A DNA stretch of 64,000 nt, taken from positions 8,194-72,193 of the forward strand of contig CBFDBQ010000003.1 of assembly GCA_965603095.1 (NCBI GenBank). Direction: 5' to 3'. Of this stretch, positions 9,267 through 18,239 are shown piece after piece. The position numbers and the translations under genes are program-made. How positions within the stretch are numbered: the stretch's first letter is position 1; each line of letters starts with the position of its first letter. A model generated the notes under the pieces. It saw only the letters and a list, made by a program, of their open reading frames with translations, ran no database searches and was not told where the DNA came from. Source of the stretch: DAOVVL01 sp965603095 (GTDB lineage Bacteria > Pseudomonadota > Alphaproteobacteria > Rhodospirillales > Magnetovibrionaceae).

Positions 9267-10265
9267 ATGGCAGTCGAACTTATAACAATAACACCTGATG
9301 ATTCTGACCAGCGACTTGATCGTTGGTTCAAACGTCGCTATCCGGGCATAACCCAAGGGCGGTTGCAAAAAATGTTGCGCTCTGGTGAAGTTAGGATTGA
9401 TGGCAAGCGGGTAAAGGAAGCTGGTACGCGTTTGGCCGAAGGACAGCAAGTGCGGGTTCCCCCAATGGGCGAAGGCGCCACAAAAAAAACCAAACAAGAA
9501 AAGCCGCTAGAAAAAACAAGCGCACAAGATGAAAAAGAACTTATTAATTCTATTCTTTATAAAGATTCCCATGTTCTGGTAATTAACAAACCGGCAGGTC
9601 TTGCAGTTCAGGGCGGAAGCGGCACAACCCACCATCTTGATGCAATGCTTGATTGTTTGAAATTAGATGCAAATGAAAGACCGCGTCTTGTTCACCGCCT
9701 TGATAAAGATACATCTGGTGTTTTGGTTCTGGCCCGTACCCGCAAGGCGGCAACAACACTAAGCCATTCGTTTCAAACCAAAGACGTCAGAAAAATATAT
9801 TGGGCCGCAGTTGCGGGCGCACCCAACCCGCCCAAGGGCAAGGTTGATATGCCGCTTTCTAAAAAAAGCAAAGGATTAAGCGGTAATGAAAAAGTTTGGG
9901 TTGACGAATTTGAGGGAAAGAAAGCGGTTACAATGTACCATACCGTTGAAACTGCCAGCAAGCGCGCCGCTTGGGTTGAAATGGAACCCATAACCGGCAG
10001 AACCCATCAATTGCGAGCTCATATGTTGTTATTGGGAACGCCAATACTGGGTGATGGAAAATATGGTGGGAAAGATGTCTTTCTTGACGGTTCTGAGATT
10101 GCAAAAAAAATGCACCTACACGCTAGGGCAATTCGTTTCCCAAATCCGGGTGGTGGCCTGACAACGGTAATTGCTCCACTGCCTAAGCACATGATTGAAA
10201 CATGGCAATATCTTGGATTTTATGAACATACTGCTGACGAGCCATTTTCAAAAGATGTTGAGTAA
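9267..10265 (+). CDS. RluA/RluC-family 23S rRNA pseudouridine synthase
   Basis: Isomerises uridine to pseudouridine in 23S rRNA. An N-terminal S4 RNA-binding domain (SDQRLDRWFKRRYPGITQGR, about residues 11-30) precedes the catalytic domain with the RLDKDTSGVLVLAR motif, in which the Asp is catalytic, and the later TGRTHQLRAHM motif. At 332 residues it fits RluC better than the single-domain members. It starts 2 bp after crcB and likely shares its transcript. RluC and RluD cannot be separated safely by eye. Confidence 0.9.
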   Translation: MAVELITITPDDSDQRLDRWFKRRYPGITQGRLQKMLRSGEVRIDGKRVKEAGTRLAEGQQVRVPPMGEGATKKTKQEKPLEKTSAQDEKELINSILYKDSHVLVINKPAGLAVQGGSGTTHHLDAMLDCLKLDANERPRLVHRLDKDTSGVLVLARTRKAATTLSHSFQTKDVRKIYWAAVAGAPNPPKGKVDMPLSKKSKGLSGNEKVWVDEFEGKKAVTMYHTVETASKRAAWVEMEPITGRTHQLRAHMLLLGTPILGDGKYGGKDVFLDGSEIAKKMHLHARAIRFPNPGGGLTTVIAPLPKHMIETWQYLGFYEHTADEPFSKDVE

Positions 10266-10294
10266 GATAATTTTTAAGGCAAAGGCTTATTGTT

Positions 10295-10975
10295 ATGCGC
10301 ATCCTTTTTGTAGAAGATAATCTCCGTCTTGCTACGCTTGTGCGTAAGGGTATGGAAAAGGAAGGCTTCACCGTTGATGCGTTTGGCACCATTGCCGAAG
10401 CCGAAGAGGCAATAGAGCTGACATCCTATGATGCAGCTATTCTTGACCTTGGCCTGCCAGATGGCGATGGGCTAGAATTATTAAAATTTATGCGAGAACA
10501 AAAAAAAGCATACCCGGTTCTTATTTTGACCGCACGCGACGGCATTGGCGACAGGGTAAAAGGGTTAAATGCCGGCGCAGATGATTATTTGCTCAAACCA
10601 TTTGCGATGGAAGAATTAACCGCACGGGTTCGCGCACTTCTTCGTCGTCCTGATGGCGGTATAACGGTTAATCTAGTTGCCGGAAATATTATTTTTGATA
10701 CGGCTTCTCGTGAAGTAAGCGTTGATAGCGTTGTTATTAAAATATCACCACGCGAAATGAGCGTTCTTGAGCAACTTATGCGCAGGGCAGGAAGAGTTGT
10801 TGCCAAGGATGCGCTTGAAAGCAAGCTCTATGGTTTTGGCGATGAGGTTTCTGCAAACTCGGTCGAAGCAAATATTTCACGTCTTCGTAAGCGCCTTGTC
10901 CAGGCAAAAGCATCGGTTAGCATTCATACCCTAAGGGGTGTTGGCTACCTTCTTTCTGAACAGGCGGAGGATTAA
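10295..10975 (+). CDS. OmpR-family response regulator
   Basis: Two-domain DNA-binding regulator of 226 residues. The receiver has the acidic pair in VEDN, phospho-acceptor Asp51 (AILDLGLPDGDG), the conserved Thr in LTARDG and Lys in LLKPF. The C-terminal winged helix has the SPREMSVLEQLMRRAGRVV and SVEANISRLRKRL recognition region. Its kinase follows 3 bp later. A PhoB-like direct repeat just downstream of the pair is a candidate target. Confidence 0.94.
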   Translation: MRILFVEDNLRLATLVRKGMEKEGFTVDAFGTIAEAEEAIELTSYDAAILDLGLPDGDGLELLKFMREQKKAYPVLILTARDGIGDRVKGLNAGADDYLLKPFAMEELTARVRALLRRPDGGITVNLVAGNIIFDTASREVSVDSVVIKISPREMSVLEQLMRRAGRVVAKDALESKLYGFGDEVSANSVEANISRLRKRLVQAKASVSIHTLRGVGYLLSEQAED

Positions 10976-10978
10976 TAA

Positions 10979-11911
10979 ATGCCAACCTTCAATATTGCGC
11001 CCATTCGTAAAAAAATATTTTTATTTGCCATTATTGGTTTTGTATTCTTGAATTCTTTTGCTTTGGCATGGTCTGTATTTATAAGAAAAAAAATATTTTT
11101 AATTTTTGAAATACCTGAACCGGTAATAAATTTACCACTTTGGGTTTTTGTCACAATGGCAACGATATTTTCTGCCATAGCTATTATTGCATTAATGCTT
11201 TTGGGTATGGGCATCATTCGCTATACGGGTCAGCGCGAAAAAGACCTTATTGCAGGTGGCGAACGTCAACGTTCATTTGCCGCCGACGCCGCCCATGAGC
11301 TAAGGACTCCTTTGACCGTATTGCGGGCACAAATTGAAAGCATGGAAGACAAAAAAACCGCAACCTCTTTGCTTGATGATGTGGACAGAATTACACACAT
11401 AATTGAACAGATTCTCGATAAATCTAGATTCGAGGTTTTGAAGGTTAACAAGGACGATGTGGCCGATTTGTCAAAGGTATGTACTGATGTGGTTTCCTAC
11501 CTAGCGCCATTGGTAATTAATGATGGTCGCTCTATAGAACTATTTGGTGCCGATAAATCAATATTGGTAAATGGTAATTCGTTTGCGTTGGAGCAGGCGG
11601 TAAAAAACCTTATTTCAAATGCATCCAAATATTCGTCTCGCGGGGCCATGATAACCGTAGAGGTAGGAGATGGGCCTGTAATAAGGGTAATAGATCGCGG
11701 CAGGGGAGTTCCCGAGGCTGAGCGTGAGGCAATTTTTGAGCGTTTTCGTCGGGCCGACAGGCGTTCCGGCGGCACCGGGTTGGGTCTGGCAATCGTCAAA
11801 AGCGTGGCTGAAGTCCACGGCGGCAGTGTAGGCATCGAAGGCGCCCCGGGCGGTGGGTCGATATTCACAATATCATTCCCACCTCAAAGAAAACATATAA
11901 ACATCAATTAA
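10979..11911 (+). CDS. Sensor histidine kinase with a very short periplasmic loop
   Basis: Partner kinase of the preceding regulator, 310 residues. Two membrane helices (about 12-35 and 53-80) enclose a loop of only about 17 residues, which resembles intramembrane-sensing kinases and suggests that it reads membrane state or a partner protein. The H-box AADAAHELRTPLTVLRAQ holds His106, followed by the N-box (NLISNASKYSS), G1 (DRGRGVP) and G2 (GGTGLGLAIVKS). IRKKIFL occurs twice, on either side of the first helix. No HAMP domain is obvious. Confidence 0.92.
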   Translation: MPTFNIAPIRKKIFLFAIIGFVFLNSFALAWSVFIRKKIFLIFEIPEPVINLPLWVFVTMATIFSAIAIIALMLLGMGIIRYTGQREKDLIAGGERQRSFAADAAHELRTPLTVLRAQIESMEDKKTATSLLDDVDRITHIIEQILDKSRFEVLKVNKDDVADLSKVCTDVVSYLAPLVINDGRSIELFGADKSILVNGNSFALEQAVKNLISNASKYSSRGAMITVEVGDGPVIRVIDRGRGVPEAEREAIFERFRRADRRSGGTGLGLAIVKSVAEVHGGSVGIEGAPGGGSIFTISFPPQRKHININ

Positions 11912-11948
11912 AACAGATAGTTATATTTTTATTAGATATTTCTCATGC

Positions 11949-11985
11949 TTGTCAGGTAGCTGTCAGCTTGGGAGGGCATATTAAT
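11949..11985 (+). promoter_or_regulatory. PhoB-like direct-repeat box and promoter before the secreted protein gene
   Basis: TTGTCAG (11949-11955) and CTGTCAG (11960-11966) are direct repeats with an 11-bp period, the geometry and near-sequence of Pho-box half-sites used by OmpR/PhoB regulators. TATTAAT at 11979-11985 could be the -10, with the box in place of a -35. This is the layout of an activator-dependent promoter, 49 bp before the gene at 12034 and 38 bp after the two-component genes. Confidence 0.55.
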
Positions 11986-12033
11986 ATCCAAGAACAATAG
12001 GCGATTCGCCCAAGTTTATTGGATACGGCCCAT

Positions 12034-12429
12034 ATGAATAAAAAAGCACCAACTCTATTAACAATATTTGCAGCCCTTGGATTAATCGCGGCATCTTCCA
12101 GTCAGGCTATGGCCGCTACTGATGCGCCAGAGCTTGCGGTTGTGACACCTGTGTATTTGCAGTTGGAAATAACCAGTTCCTGCACCGAGAAGGGATCTGT
12201 TTTTAAGATAATAAATCGTGGGAAAAAGTGGCCACGCCAAGGCATTTTGCACCTTTATCATAGCGATGACAAATCTGTCATGACTGAGCGCAGGCTTCGC
12301 CTTGCCCCAAATCAAAAAGTTTCCTTTGTGATTAACAAAGAAAAAAGTACTGGCCGCCCCATTGGAATGTGGATTGAGCCGGAGTGGTACAAAAGAGAGT
12401 TTGGCTACGACGCCAAGTCTGCCTGCTAG
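12034..12429 (+). CDS. Small secreted protein of unknown function
   Basis: The 131-residue protein starts with a clear signal peptide (MNKKAPTLLTIFAALGLIAA, cleavage after AMA near residue 28). The mature part has Cys residues in SSCTEKG and at the last position (KSAC), so one disulfide is possible, plus an Ig-like or beta-rich look (LQLEITSSC, FKIINRGKKWP, RRLRLAPNQKVSFVI). I do not recognise a family. An upstream TTG at 12019 would lengthen the n-region, but the ATG gives a normal signal. It sits behind a PhoB-like box next to a two-component system and is probably regulated by it. Confidence 0.75.
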   Translation: MNKKAPTLLTIFAALGLIAASSSQAMAATDAPELAVVTPVYLQLEITSSCTEKGSVFKIINRGKKWPRQGILHLYHSDDKSVMTERRLRLAPNQKVSFVINKEKSTGRPIGMWIEPEWYKREFGYDAKSAC

Positions 12430-12452
12430 GGTAGTACTTTAAGAGGTTAATA

Positions 12453-12521
12453 ATGTTCCACGGCCCTGTCAGTGTCTGGCGCCCCAAATGGGCCTGTGGA
12501 ATTAGCCGTCGACCCATCTAG
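12453..12521 (+). CDS. Possible 22-residue peptide ORF
   Basis: ATG at 12453 has AAGAGG at 12441-12446, six bases upstream, and reads MFHGPVSVWRPKWACGISRR followed by Pro-Ile and TAG. It carries two Trp codons and three Arg codons. It starts 24 bp after the secreted protein gene and lies inside a stretch that folds strongly. It may be a leader peptide, a small protein or a chance ORF; no homologue is known to me. Confidence 0.3.
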   Translation: MFHGPVSVWRPKWACGISRRPI

Positions 12522-12557
12522 CGTGGGCCGCCAGGTAGGTCGGCGGCGACTTTCAAA

Positions 12558-12598
12558 AAGGCCAGATATCCATCTCCCGGATATCTGGCCTTCTTTTT
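12558..12598 (+). terminator. Strong intrinsic terminator
   Basis: Fourteen perfectly paired bases (AAGGCCAGATATCC with GGATATCTGGCCTT) around a seven-base loop, then TTCTTTTTT. It ends the transcript that contains the secreted-protein gene and the structured stretch, about 120 bp before the HAD gene. Confidence 0.92.
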
Positions 12599-12718
12599 TA
12601 TCTAATATTCCCAATACACGGCATTTGCCTTTATGTAGATTGTGACCGATGTTATGCTCTCATCTGGCGTTCATTTCCCGACCTGGCCCATTTAAGAGAT
12701 TAAATTAGAGTATAAAAA

Positions 12719-13405
12719 ATGACGGAATTACGTCTGGCGGTATTTGATTGCGATGGAACGCTGGTTGATAGCCAGCACTCAATTGTTCAGGCCATGCTTG
12801 TGGCACTAGATAGCCATGGGCTTGACCTCCCCGAAGCGGGCCATATTACCCGCATGGTGGGGCTACCATTGGAGGAGGCTATTTCAAGGTTGATTCCAGA
12901 CGCCGATGCGGAGTTTTGCGCCCAATTAAGTGAAACCTATAAAAAATCCTTTTTTAAAATGCGCCAAGACGGCATGGTTGAAGAACCGCTTTTCCCCGGA
13001 ATTGTTGAAACGCTTGATATCCTAAAACAAGAAGGGTGGTTATTGGGGATTGCCACCGGCAAGGCTCATCGTGGGCTTGTGGCAACACTGGCCAAACACA
13101 ATATACTAGATCAGTTCATTACCTGCCAGACAGCCGATAGCGCGCATGGAAAACCGCACCCCGATATGATGTTAAAGGCAATGGCCGAAACCGGCACGGA
13201 TCCGTCTAACGCAATAATGATTGGCGATACTACATATGATGTTGAAATGGCCATAAGCGCAGGGGCAAGAGCAGTTGGTGTTGGTTGGGGCTATCATGAA
13301 AAAAATGAACTGCTAGAAGCTGGCGCACACGAAGTTGCAGATGATGCCGATGAACTTGTTACAGCTATTGCTGGTATGATGGCAATGGAAGGGCAAGCAG
13401 AATGA
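12719..13405 (+). CDS. HAD-superfamily phosphatase, Gph/PGP-like
   Basis: Haloacid-dehalogenase hydrolase of 228 residues with motif I FDCDGTLVDSQ (nucleophile Asp9 and general acid Asp11), a helical type I cap, motif II IATGK, motif III Lys in HGKPHPDM and motif IV MIGDTTYDVEMA. The closest known group is phosphoglycolate phosphatase and related sugar-phosphate or flavin phosphatases; the substrate cannot be read from sequence. ATGA overlap with the AsmA gene indicates one operon with AsmA and ATP12. Confidence 0.88.
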   Translation: MTELRLAVFDCDGTLVDSQHSIVQAMLVALDSHGLDLPEAGHITRMVGLPLEEAISRLIPDADAEFCAQLSETYKKSFFKMRQDGMVEEPLFPGIVETLDILKQEGWLLGIATGKAHRGLVATLAKHNILDQFITCQTADSAHGKPHPDMMLKAMAETGTDPSNAIMIGDTTYDVEMAISAGARAVGVGWGYHEKNELLEAGAHEVADDADELVTAIAGMMAMEGQAE

Positions 13406-15231
13406 ACAAAACAATAAAAATAATTGGTGGAATAGTTGTTTTTATTGTTGCCATAGCCGTGGGCGCCATAGCCGCATTCAAAAGCATGGATATAAATCAT
13501 TTCAAAGATGAAATTGCCGCTGAAATAAAAATAATTACCGGGCGCGATGTTAAAATTGCAGGTGATTTAAGTCTAAGTATTTCATCCAACCCCAAGCTAA
13601 GGGTTGAAGGGGTTACATTTGCCAATGCTCCGTGGGGCAGTAACCCGGAAATGATTGTGCTTGAATCATTAGAAGCGCAGGTAAACCTGCTCCCGTTAGT
13701 TTCAGGAAATATTGAAATAAATTATATAAATATATCGGGTCTGGATATTTTGCTTGAAACAAATGCAAAAGGAAAAGCAAATTGGGATTTTTTACCAAAA
13801 ACAGAAAATAAAATTGAAGAAAAAAACAATAATCAAACAGCCGCTCTACCAAAAGTTAACGATGTTCGTTTAGATAATATAAAAATCACCTATATTGATT
13901 CTGGCATTGATGGCGGAGAAAAATCCAAGGTCAGCTTAAACATTCCTCGAATTAATTTAACCGCAGGCGAAGCAGGAAAACAAATGAAAGCATCGATAGA
14001 TGCTCAATTAAACAATATACCGTTAAGCATTATCGCTAATTTAGATGGTGGTGAAAACGTTTATAAAATAAAAGATATTCAGGCGTTGCTTGGTAACAGT
14101 GATATTACGGGCAATATAACAATCAGCACATCTGGGCCCAAACCGGCAGTAGACGCTGTTTTTAAATCTACATTACTGGATATAAATGAAATTGGCGGCA
14201 ATAAAAAAAGCAAAAAAATAAAACCCAAAGATAAATTTTTTTCAAATGATGAGATTGATTTTTCTGGACTAAATGCATTTGATGCAACAATCAAATATCA
14301 GGCAGATAAAATCAAGGCTGATGCACTTGCCCTAAAAAAATTAGCAATAAAAATAACTATCAAAAAAGGCAAGCTTAGCGTCAACCCATTCGAAGTTGAA
14401 CTTAGCGGCGGCTTTATCAAGGCGCGAGTTGACATCGATGGCGCCAAAAAAACTCCGCGTATTTATTCCCGCATGTCTGCGCGCGGCGTGGATGCGGGAA
14501 AATTGCTCAAGGAATTTGATTTAGGAAATTACCTTAGCCTGAAAACCGATTTTGAAGCCGAGATAAAGGGCACTGGAGCTTCGCCCCATAAAATCATGGC
14601 TGGACTGGGCGGCACCGTTCGCATTGTTGGCAAAGAAGGGCGCATTAATGATGGGGTAATTTCAGCTGTTTCAACTGGTCTTGCAGATGCATTGCCGTGG
14701 GTGGCACGTGAAGATTCCAATATAATAAATTGTATGCTTGCAGATGTCTCCATCAAGTCAGGTGTGGCAATCATAAACAAGATGTTTATGGACACCAACG
14801 GGATGAAGGTGAACGGAAGCGGCGATGCCAACCTTGGAAGTGAAGAGCTAAATATTACCATTACCCCAGTTGCAAAAAATGTTAGCCTAGGCAGTTTTGC
14901 CGTTCCACTTAGCATAACCGGACAATTTGTTAGCCCTGATGTTGGCATTAACCCTGCGGGCGCAGTTGTTGGCACCATTGGAAACGTTGGAAATATTGTT
15001 GGTAGTGGGGCAGGAACCCTTGGTGGATTGCTAGGAAGCATTAGTGGCAATTCAACGTCGACAACCGAATATGATCCTTGCATCAAGGCTCTTTCAGGCA
15101 AGAAAAATGTACCAGCCCCAGTTGTAAAAAAATCAACAACCAGCAATCCAACTGACGCAGTTAAAGACATAACAAAAAGTTTGGAAAAAGGTATTGGTGG
15201 TGCGCTTAAGGGTATATTTGGAACCAAATGA
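13402..15231 (+). CDS. AsmA-family envelope protein
   Basis: AsmA-like protein of 609 residues anchored by one N-terminal helix (IIGGIVVFIVAIAVGAIAAF, residues 7-26), with a large repetitive beta-strand periplasmic part. The N-terminal AsmA domain is seen in ITGRDVKIAGDLSLSISSNP and FANAPWGSNPEM. The C-terminal part (GLGGTVRIVGKEGRINDGVI and FMDTNGMKVNGSGDANLGSE) matches the AsmA C-terminal repeat. Such proteins belong to the bridge-like lipid-transfer or outer-membrane assembly group. It overlaps its neighbours by 4 bp on both sides. The stretch 14200-14360 is Lys-rich and A-rich. Confidence 0.88.
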   Translation: MNKTIKIIGGIVVFIVAIAVGAIAAFKSMDINHFKDEIAAEIKIITGRDVKIAGDLSLSISSNPKLRVEGVTFANAPWGSNPEMIVLESLEAQVNLLPLVSGNIEINYINISGLDILLETNAKGKANWDFLPKTENKIEEKNNNQTAALPKVNDVRLDNIKITYIDSGIDGGEKSKVSLNIPRINLTAGEAGKQMKASIDAQLNNIPLSIIANLDGGENVYKIKDIQALLGNSDITGNITISTSGPKPAVDAVFKSTLLDINEIGGNKKSKKIKPKDKFFSNDEIDFSGLNAFDATIKYQADKIKADALALKKLAIKITIKKGKLSVNPFEVELSGGFIKARVDIDGAKKTPRIYSRMSARGVDAGKLLKEFDLGNYLSLKTDFEAEIKGTGASPHKIMAGLGGTVRIVGKEGRINDGVISAVSTGLADALPWVAREDSNIINCMLADVSIKSGVAIINKMFMDTNGMKVNGSGDANLGSEELNITITPVAKNVSLGSFAVPLSITGQFVSPDVGINPAGAVVGTIGNVGNIVGSGAGTLGGLLGSISGNSTSTTEYDPCIKALSGKKNVPAPVVKKSTTSNPTDAVKDITKSLEKGIGGALKGIFGTK

Positions 15232-15935
15232 AAAAACGTTTTTATAAAAACGCATCAATTGTGCAAAGCGTCGAAGATGCAGGTTTTGCCATATCGCTGG
15301 ACGACAAACAAATAAAAACTCCTGCTGGCAAGCCGTTTGTGGTTCCAAGCAATGCCTTGGCGGGGGCAATGGCGGGCGAGTGGAATAATCAAACTGATGA
15401 AATAATACCATCAACCATGCCGTTAACACAGATTGCCGGAACGGCCATTGATCGCGTAAGCGAAACCCGTGACGGGGTTATTGATGGAGCGCTAGGCTAC
15501 GGCCAAACTGATCTGCTTTGCCATTTTGCTGAAAACCCGCCCGAGCTGGTATCGCGTCAGCGTGATATGTGGCAACCATTGCTGGACTGGGCGGCTGATG
15601 ACATTGGAGCAAAATTGATACCGACAATTGGGATAATTCCCAAAGAGCAATCGCCCGATGCAATAAATGCATTTAGGAACGAAATAGAAAAAATGGATAT
15701 TTTTTCACTTACCGGCTTTGCCTTATTGGTCGGTGCCTGTGGTTCGTTGGTGCTGGCGCTGGCGGTTTATATGGGCCGCATAAATGCCAATCAAGCATTT
15801 GAATGCTCAATGCTTGATAACACCTGGCAAATTGAAAATTGGGGCGAAGACTGGGAAACCAAAGACCGCCGCGAAGCAATCGCAACAGAAATAAAAGATG
15901 TTGAAAAGTTTTTTGATTTACTTCGTACGGGCTAG
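15228..15935 (+). CDS. ATP12-family F1-ATPase assembly chaperone
   Basis: Homologue of mitochondrial Atp12/ATPAF2, which protects the F1 alpha subunit before assembly; in bacteria it is largely restricted to alphaproteobacteria. The 235 residues show LDDKQIKTPAGKPFVVPS, EWNNQTDEIIPSTMPLTQIA, IDRVSETRDGVIDGALGYGQ, TDLLCHFAENP and ACGSLVLALAVYMGRINANQAF, all family blocks. The start overlaps the AsmA stop in ATGA. It abuts the convergent yciB gene with no spacer. Confidence 0.93.
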   Translation: MKKRFYKNASIVQSVEDAGFAISLDDKQIKTPAGKPFVVPSNALAGAMAGEWNNQTDEIIPSTMPLTQIAGTAIDRVSETRDGVIDGALGYGQTDLLCHFAENPPELVSRQRDMWQPLLDWAADDIGAKLIPTIGIIPKEQSPDAINAFRNEIEKMDIFSLTGFALLVGACGSLVLALAVYMGRINANQAFECSMLDNTWQIENWGEDWETKDRREAIATEIKDVEKFFDLLRTG

Positions 15936-16535
15936 TTATTTAGAAGCATCATCAGATTTTTCTTCTAGTTGGTGCCCTAAAATAAGCGGCAATTGGGTGA
16001 AGCTAAACACCAATGTAAGCGGCATAATTCCAAAAACTTTAAAATTAACCCACATATCGGTTGTTTGTGTGCGCCAGACAATTTCATTTAATATTGCTAG
16101 TACAATAAAAAACCATGCCCAGCGCCAGGTAAGCTTGCGCCAGCCTTCATCATCAATATGAATTGCGCTTGCAAAAATCTTTTTAAGAAAATTACGCCCG
16201 GTTGCTAGCCCGGTAAACAGCGCACCAGCAAATAACGTATTTACGATTGTTGGCTTTAGCTTGATAAACATATCGTCATCTAATGCCAAGGTAAGCCCGC
16301 CAAACACCATTATAAATAAACCACCAATTAACAGCATGGCCGGCAGGCGTTTGGTTGTTATATATGAAACGCTAAGGGCAATAGTTGTTGTAACCATAAA
16401 CGTGGCAGTTGCAGCCATTATTCCCCATTTGGCGTTGACCACAAAAAATATCAACAGTGGCCCCATTTCCAAAGCCATCTTCAGGCCGTGGTTTACAGGG
16501 GGTTTTGCATCTGTGGCGTTGGTGGGATTATTCAT
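15936..16535 (-). CDS. yciB: Inner-membrane septation/YciB (IspZ) family protein
   Basis: Polytopic protein of 199 residues with five or six hydrophobic helices and the family pattern [18 protein letters not shown] near the start, [25 protein letters not shown] in the centre, and the C-terminal [20 protein letters not shown]. The family is linked to septation and envelope synthesis. It has a cytosolic tail ([12 protein letters not shown]). Tail-to-tail with ATP12, and divergent from pccB across a 156-bp promoter region. Confidence 0.92.
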   Translation of the reverse strand: MNNPTNATDAKPPVNHGLKMALEMGPLLIFFVVNAKWGIMAATATFMVTTTIALSVSYITTKRLPAMLLIGGLFIMVFGGLTLALDDDMFIKLKPTIVNTLFAGALFTGLATGRNFLKKIFASAIHIDDEGWRKLTWRWAWFFIVLAILNEIVWRTQTTDMWVNFKVFGIMPLTLVFSFTQLPLILGHQLEEKSDDASK

Positions 16536-16574
16536 TTTGCGGCATTCTATTGTTTAGTTTGCTGGAATATACAC

Positions 16575-16600
16575 AAATTGTTATTTGTCCGATACAATTT
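16575..16600. promoter_or_regulatory. Inverted repeat in the yciB-pccB divergent region
   Basis: AAATTGT (16575-16581) and ACAATTT (16594-16600) are perfect 7-bp inverted arms 12 bp apart, about 90 bp before pccB. The layout fits a dimeric repressor site for the propionyl-CoA carboxylase genes, but this is an inference from symmetry and position only. Confidence 0.35.
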
Positions 16601-16691
16601 ACTTGGCACCATTTACCTCCCATCATTTCACGGGTGCAAAATAGCCGTAGTCATGCTAAAAAAACATGTCTGGGAGAGGTCAAAATATCAT

Positions 16692-18224
16692 ATGCACAAT
16701 ATCATAGAAGAGCTTGAAAAAAGACGCGAACGTGCCCGCCAGGGCGGTGGCAAGGAACGAATTGCCCGCCAGCATGCCAAGGGCAAGCTTAGCGCACGCG
16801 AACGGATTGAATTACTGCTCGACCCCGGAACCTTCGAAGAATGGGACATGTTTGTCGAACACAGGTGCGTTGATTTTGGCATGAATAAACAATCTATTCC
16901 CGGTGATGGGGTAGTAACCGGATACGGAACCATTAACGGCAGGCTGATATTTGTTTTCTCACAAGATTTTACCGTGTTTGGCGGCTCGCTTTCAGAATCC
17001 CACGCCGCAAAAATTTGCAAAATAATGGATCAGGCGATGGAGGTCGGCGCGCCGGTTATTGGCTTGAACGATTCCGGTGGTGCGCGCATCCAAGAAGGGG
17101 TGGCGTCACTGGCCGGTTATGCCGAGGTATTCCAACACAACGTTGAAGCATCGGGTGTTATACCGCAAATTTCCGTAATCATGGGCCCATGCGCCGGGGG
17201 GGCGGTTTATTCACCCGCCATAACCGATTTTATTTTCATGGTTGAAGATACTTCATACATGTTTGTTACCGGGCCCGATGTGGTAAAAACCGTAACCCAC
17301 GAAGAAGTAACCCACGAAGAACTTGGCGGTGCCAACACCCATACATCAAAATCTGGTGTTGCCCACAATGCATTTGCCAACGATGCTGAGGCGCTTTTAT
17401 ATCTTCGTCGGCTTATTGATTTCTTGCCCGCCAATAACAAAGAAAAACCACCGCTACGCCCAACACCAGATAGGGCTGAACGCGTAGAGTTGTCGCTTGA
17501 TACCCTTGTTCCAGATAATCCCAACAAACCCTACGACATGAAGGAATTAATAGAAAAAGTTCTCGACGAGGGGGATTTCTTTGAACTACAACCTGATTTT
17601 GCCGCCAACATAATTATTGGCTTTGGCCGGATGGAAGGTTCAACCGTTGGTATTGTTGCCAACCAACCAATGGTGCTGGCCGGTTGTTTGGATATTGATT
17701 CCGCAATCAAGGCCGCACGGTTTGTTCGTTTTTGTGACGCTTTCAACATTCCCATTGTTACCTTTGTTGACGTGCCGGGCTTTTTGCCGGGAACGGAGCA
17801 GGAACTTGGCGGTATTATAAAACACGGGGCAAAATTGCTTTATGCTTTTGCCGAAGCCACCGTGCCCAAGGTAACTATTATTACACGCAAAGCCTATGGC
17901 GGTGCTTATGATGTGATGAGCTCAAAACACCTGCGCGGCGATGTAAACCTGACATGGCCATCTGCTGAAATTGCGGTAATGGGGCCAAAGGGCGCGGTTG
18001 AAATTATTTTCCGCGGCGACCTTGATAATGATGAAAAAGTAAAAACCCGCACCGATGAATATCGCGAACGATTTGCCAACCCATTTATTGCCGCCCAACG
18101 CGGGTTTATTGATGATGTAATAATGCCCCATAACACCCGCGTTCGCGTTTGTCGTTCACTTAGAATGTTAAAAAACAAAAAAATAGAAAACCCGTGGAAA
18201 AAACACGGAAATATTCCTCTTTAA
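16692..18224 (+). CDS. pccB: Propionyl-CoA carboxylase beta subunit
   Basis: Carboxyltransferase subunit that moves CO2 from carboxybiotin to propionyl-CoA, giving methylmalonyl-CoA. The protein starts [20 protein letters not shown] and has 510 residues, the family length. The open frame extends upstream to 16488, but that part is not PccB-like, and GGGAGAGG at 16672-16679 precedes the ATG at 16692. Signatures include [40 protein letters not shown] and the C-terminal [17 protein letters not shown]. It forms an operon with the small membrane protein gene and pccA. Confidence 0.96.
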   Translation: MHNIIEELEKRRERARQGGGKERIARQHAKGKLSARERIELLLDPGTFEEWDMFVEHRCVDFGMNKQSIPGDGVVTGYGTINGRLIFVFSQDFTVFGGSLSESHAAKICKIMDQAMEVGAPVIGLNDSGGARIQEGVASLAGYAEVFQHNVEASGVIPQISVIMGPCAGGAVYSPAITDFIFMVEDTSYMFVTGPDVVKTVTHEEVTHEELGGANTHTSKSGVAHNAFANDAEALLYLRRLIDFLPANNKEKPPLRPTPDRAERVELSLDTLVPDNPNKPYDMKELIEKVLDEGDFFELQPDFAANIIIGFGRMEGSTVGIVANQPMVLAGCLDIDSAIKAARFVRFCDAFNIPIVTFVDVPGFLPGTEQELGGIIKHGAKLLYAFAEATVPKVTIITRKAYGGAYDVMSSKHLRGDVNLTWPSAEIAVMGPKGAVEIIFRGDLDNDEKVKTRTDEYRERFANPFIAAQRGFIDDVIMPHNTRVRVCRSLRMLKNKKIENPWKKHGNIPL

Positions 18225-18239
18225 TAAATCAAGGTTTAA

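Larger units (their letters stand above)
12441..12598 (+). ncRNA. Candidate structured RNA or 3' UTR-derived small RNA
   Basis: Two strong nested stems precede a terminator: CCACGGCCC (12458-12466) pairs with GGGCCTGTGG (12490-12499, one bulge), and GCCGTCGACC (12505-12514) pairs with GGTCGGCGGC (12537-12546, one G-T pair). The spacer also holds a second GGGCC (12524-12528) that could compete for GGCCC, so alternative folds are possible. It matches neither the SRP RNA apical loop nor an obvious 6S, tmRNA or RNase P core. It could be a regulated leader, a 3' UTR or an independent RNA. Confidence 0.35.

Noticed and set aside
12441..12598. 6S RNA, SRP RNA or tmRNA
   Set aside because: There is no rod-like closing stem of 6S, no GGAAGG-AGCAGCC apical loop of SRP RNA and no tRNA-like end, so only a generic RNA candidate is reported.
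14529..15227. Long antisense open frame within the AsmA gene
   Set aside because: It lies fully inside a real gene in the opposite direction, has no ribosome-binding site and has a composition that mirrors the sense frame.
16488..16691. N-terminal extension of pccB
   Set aside because: The extra 68 codons include the divergent promoter region and overlap the start of yciB; they do not look like protein of this family.
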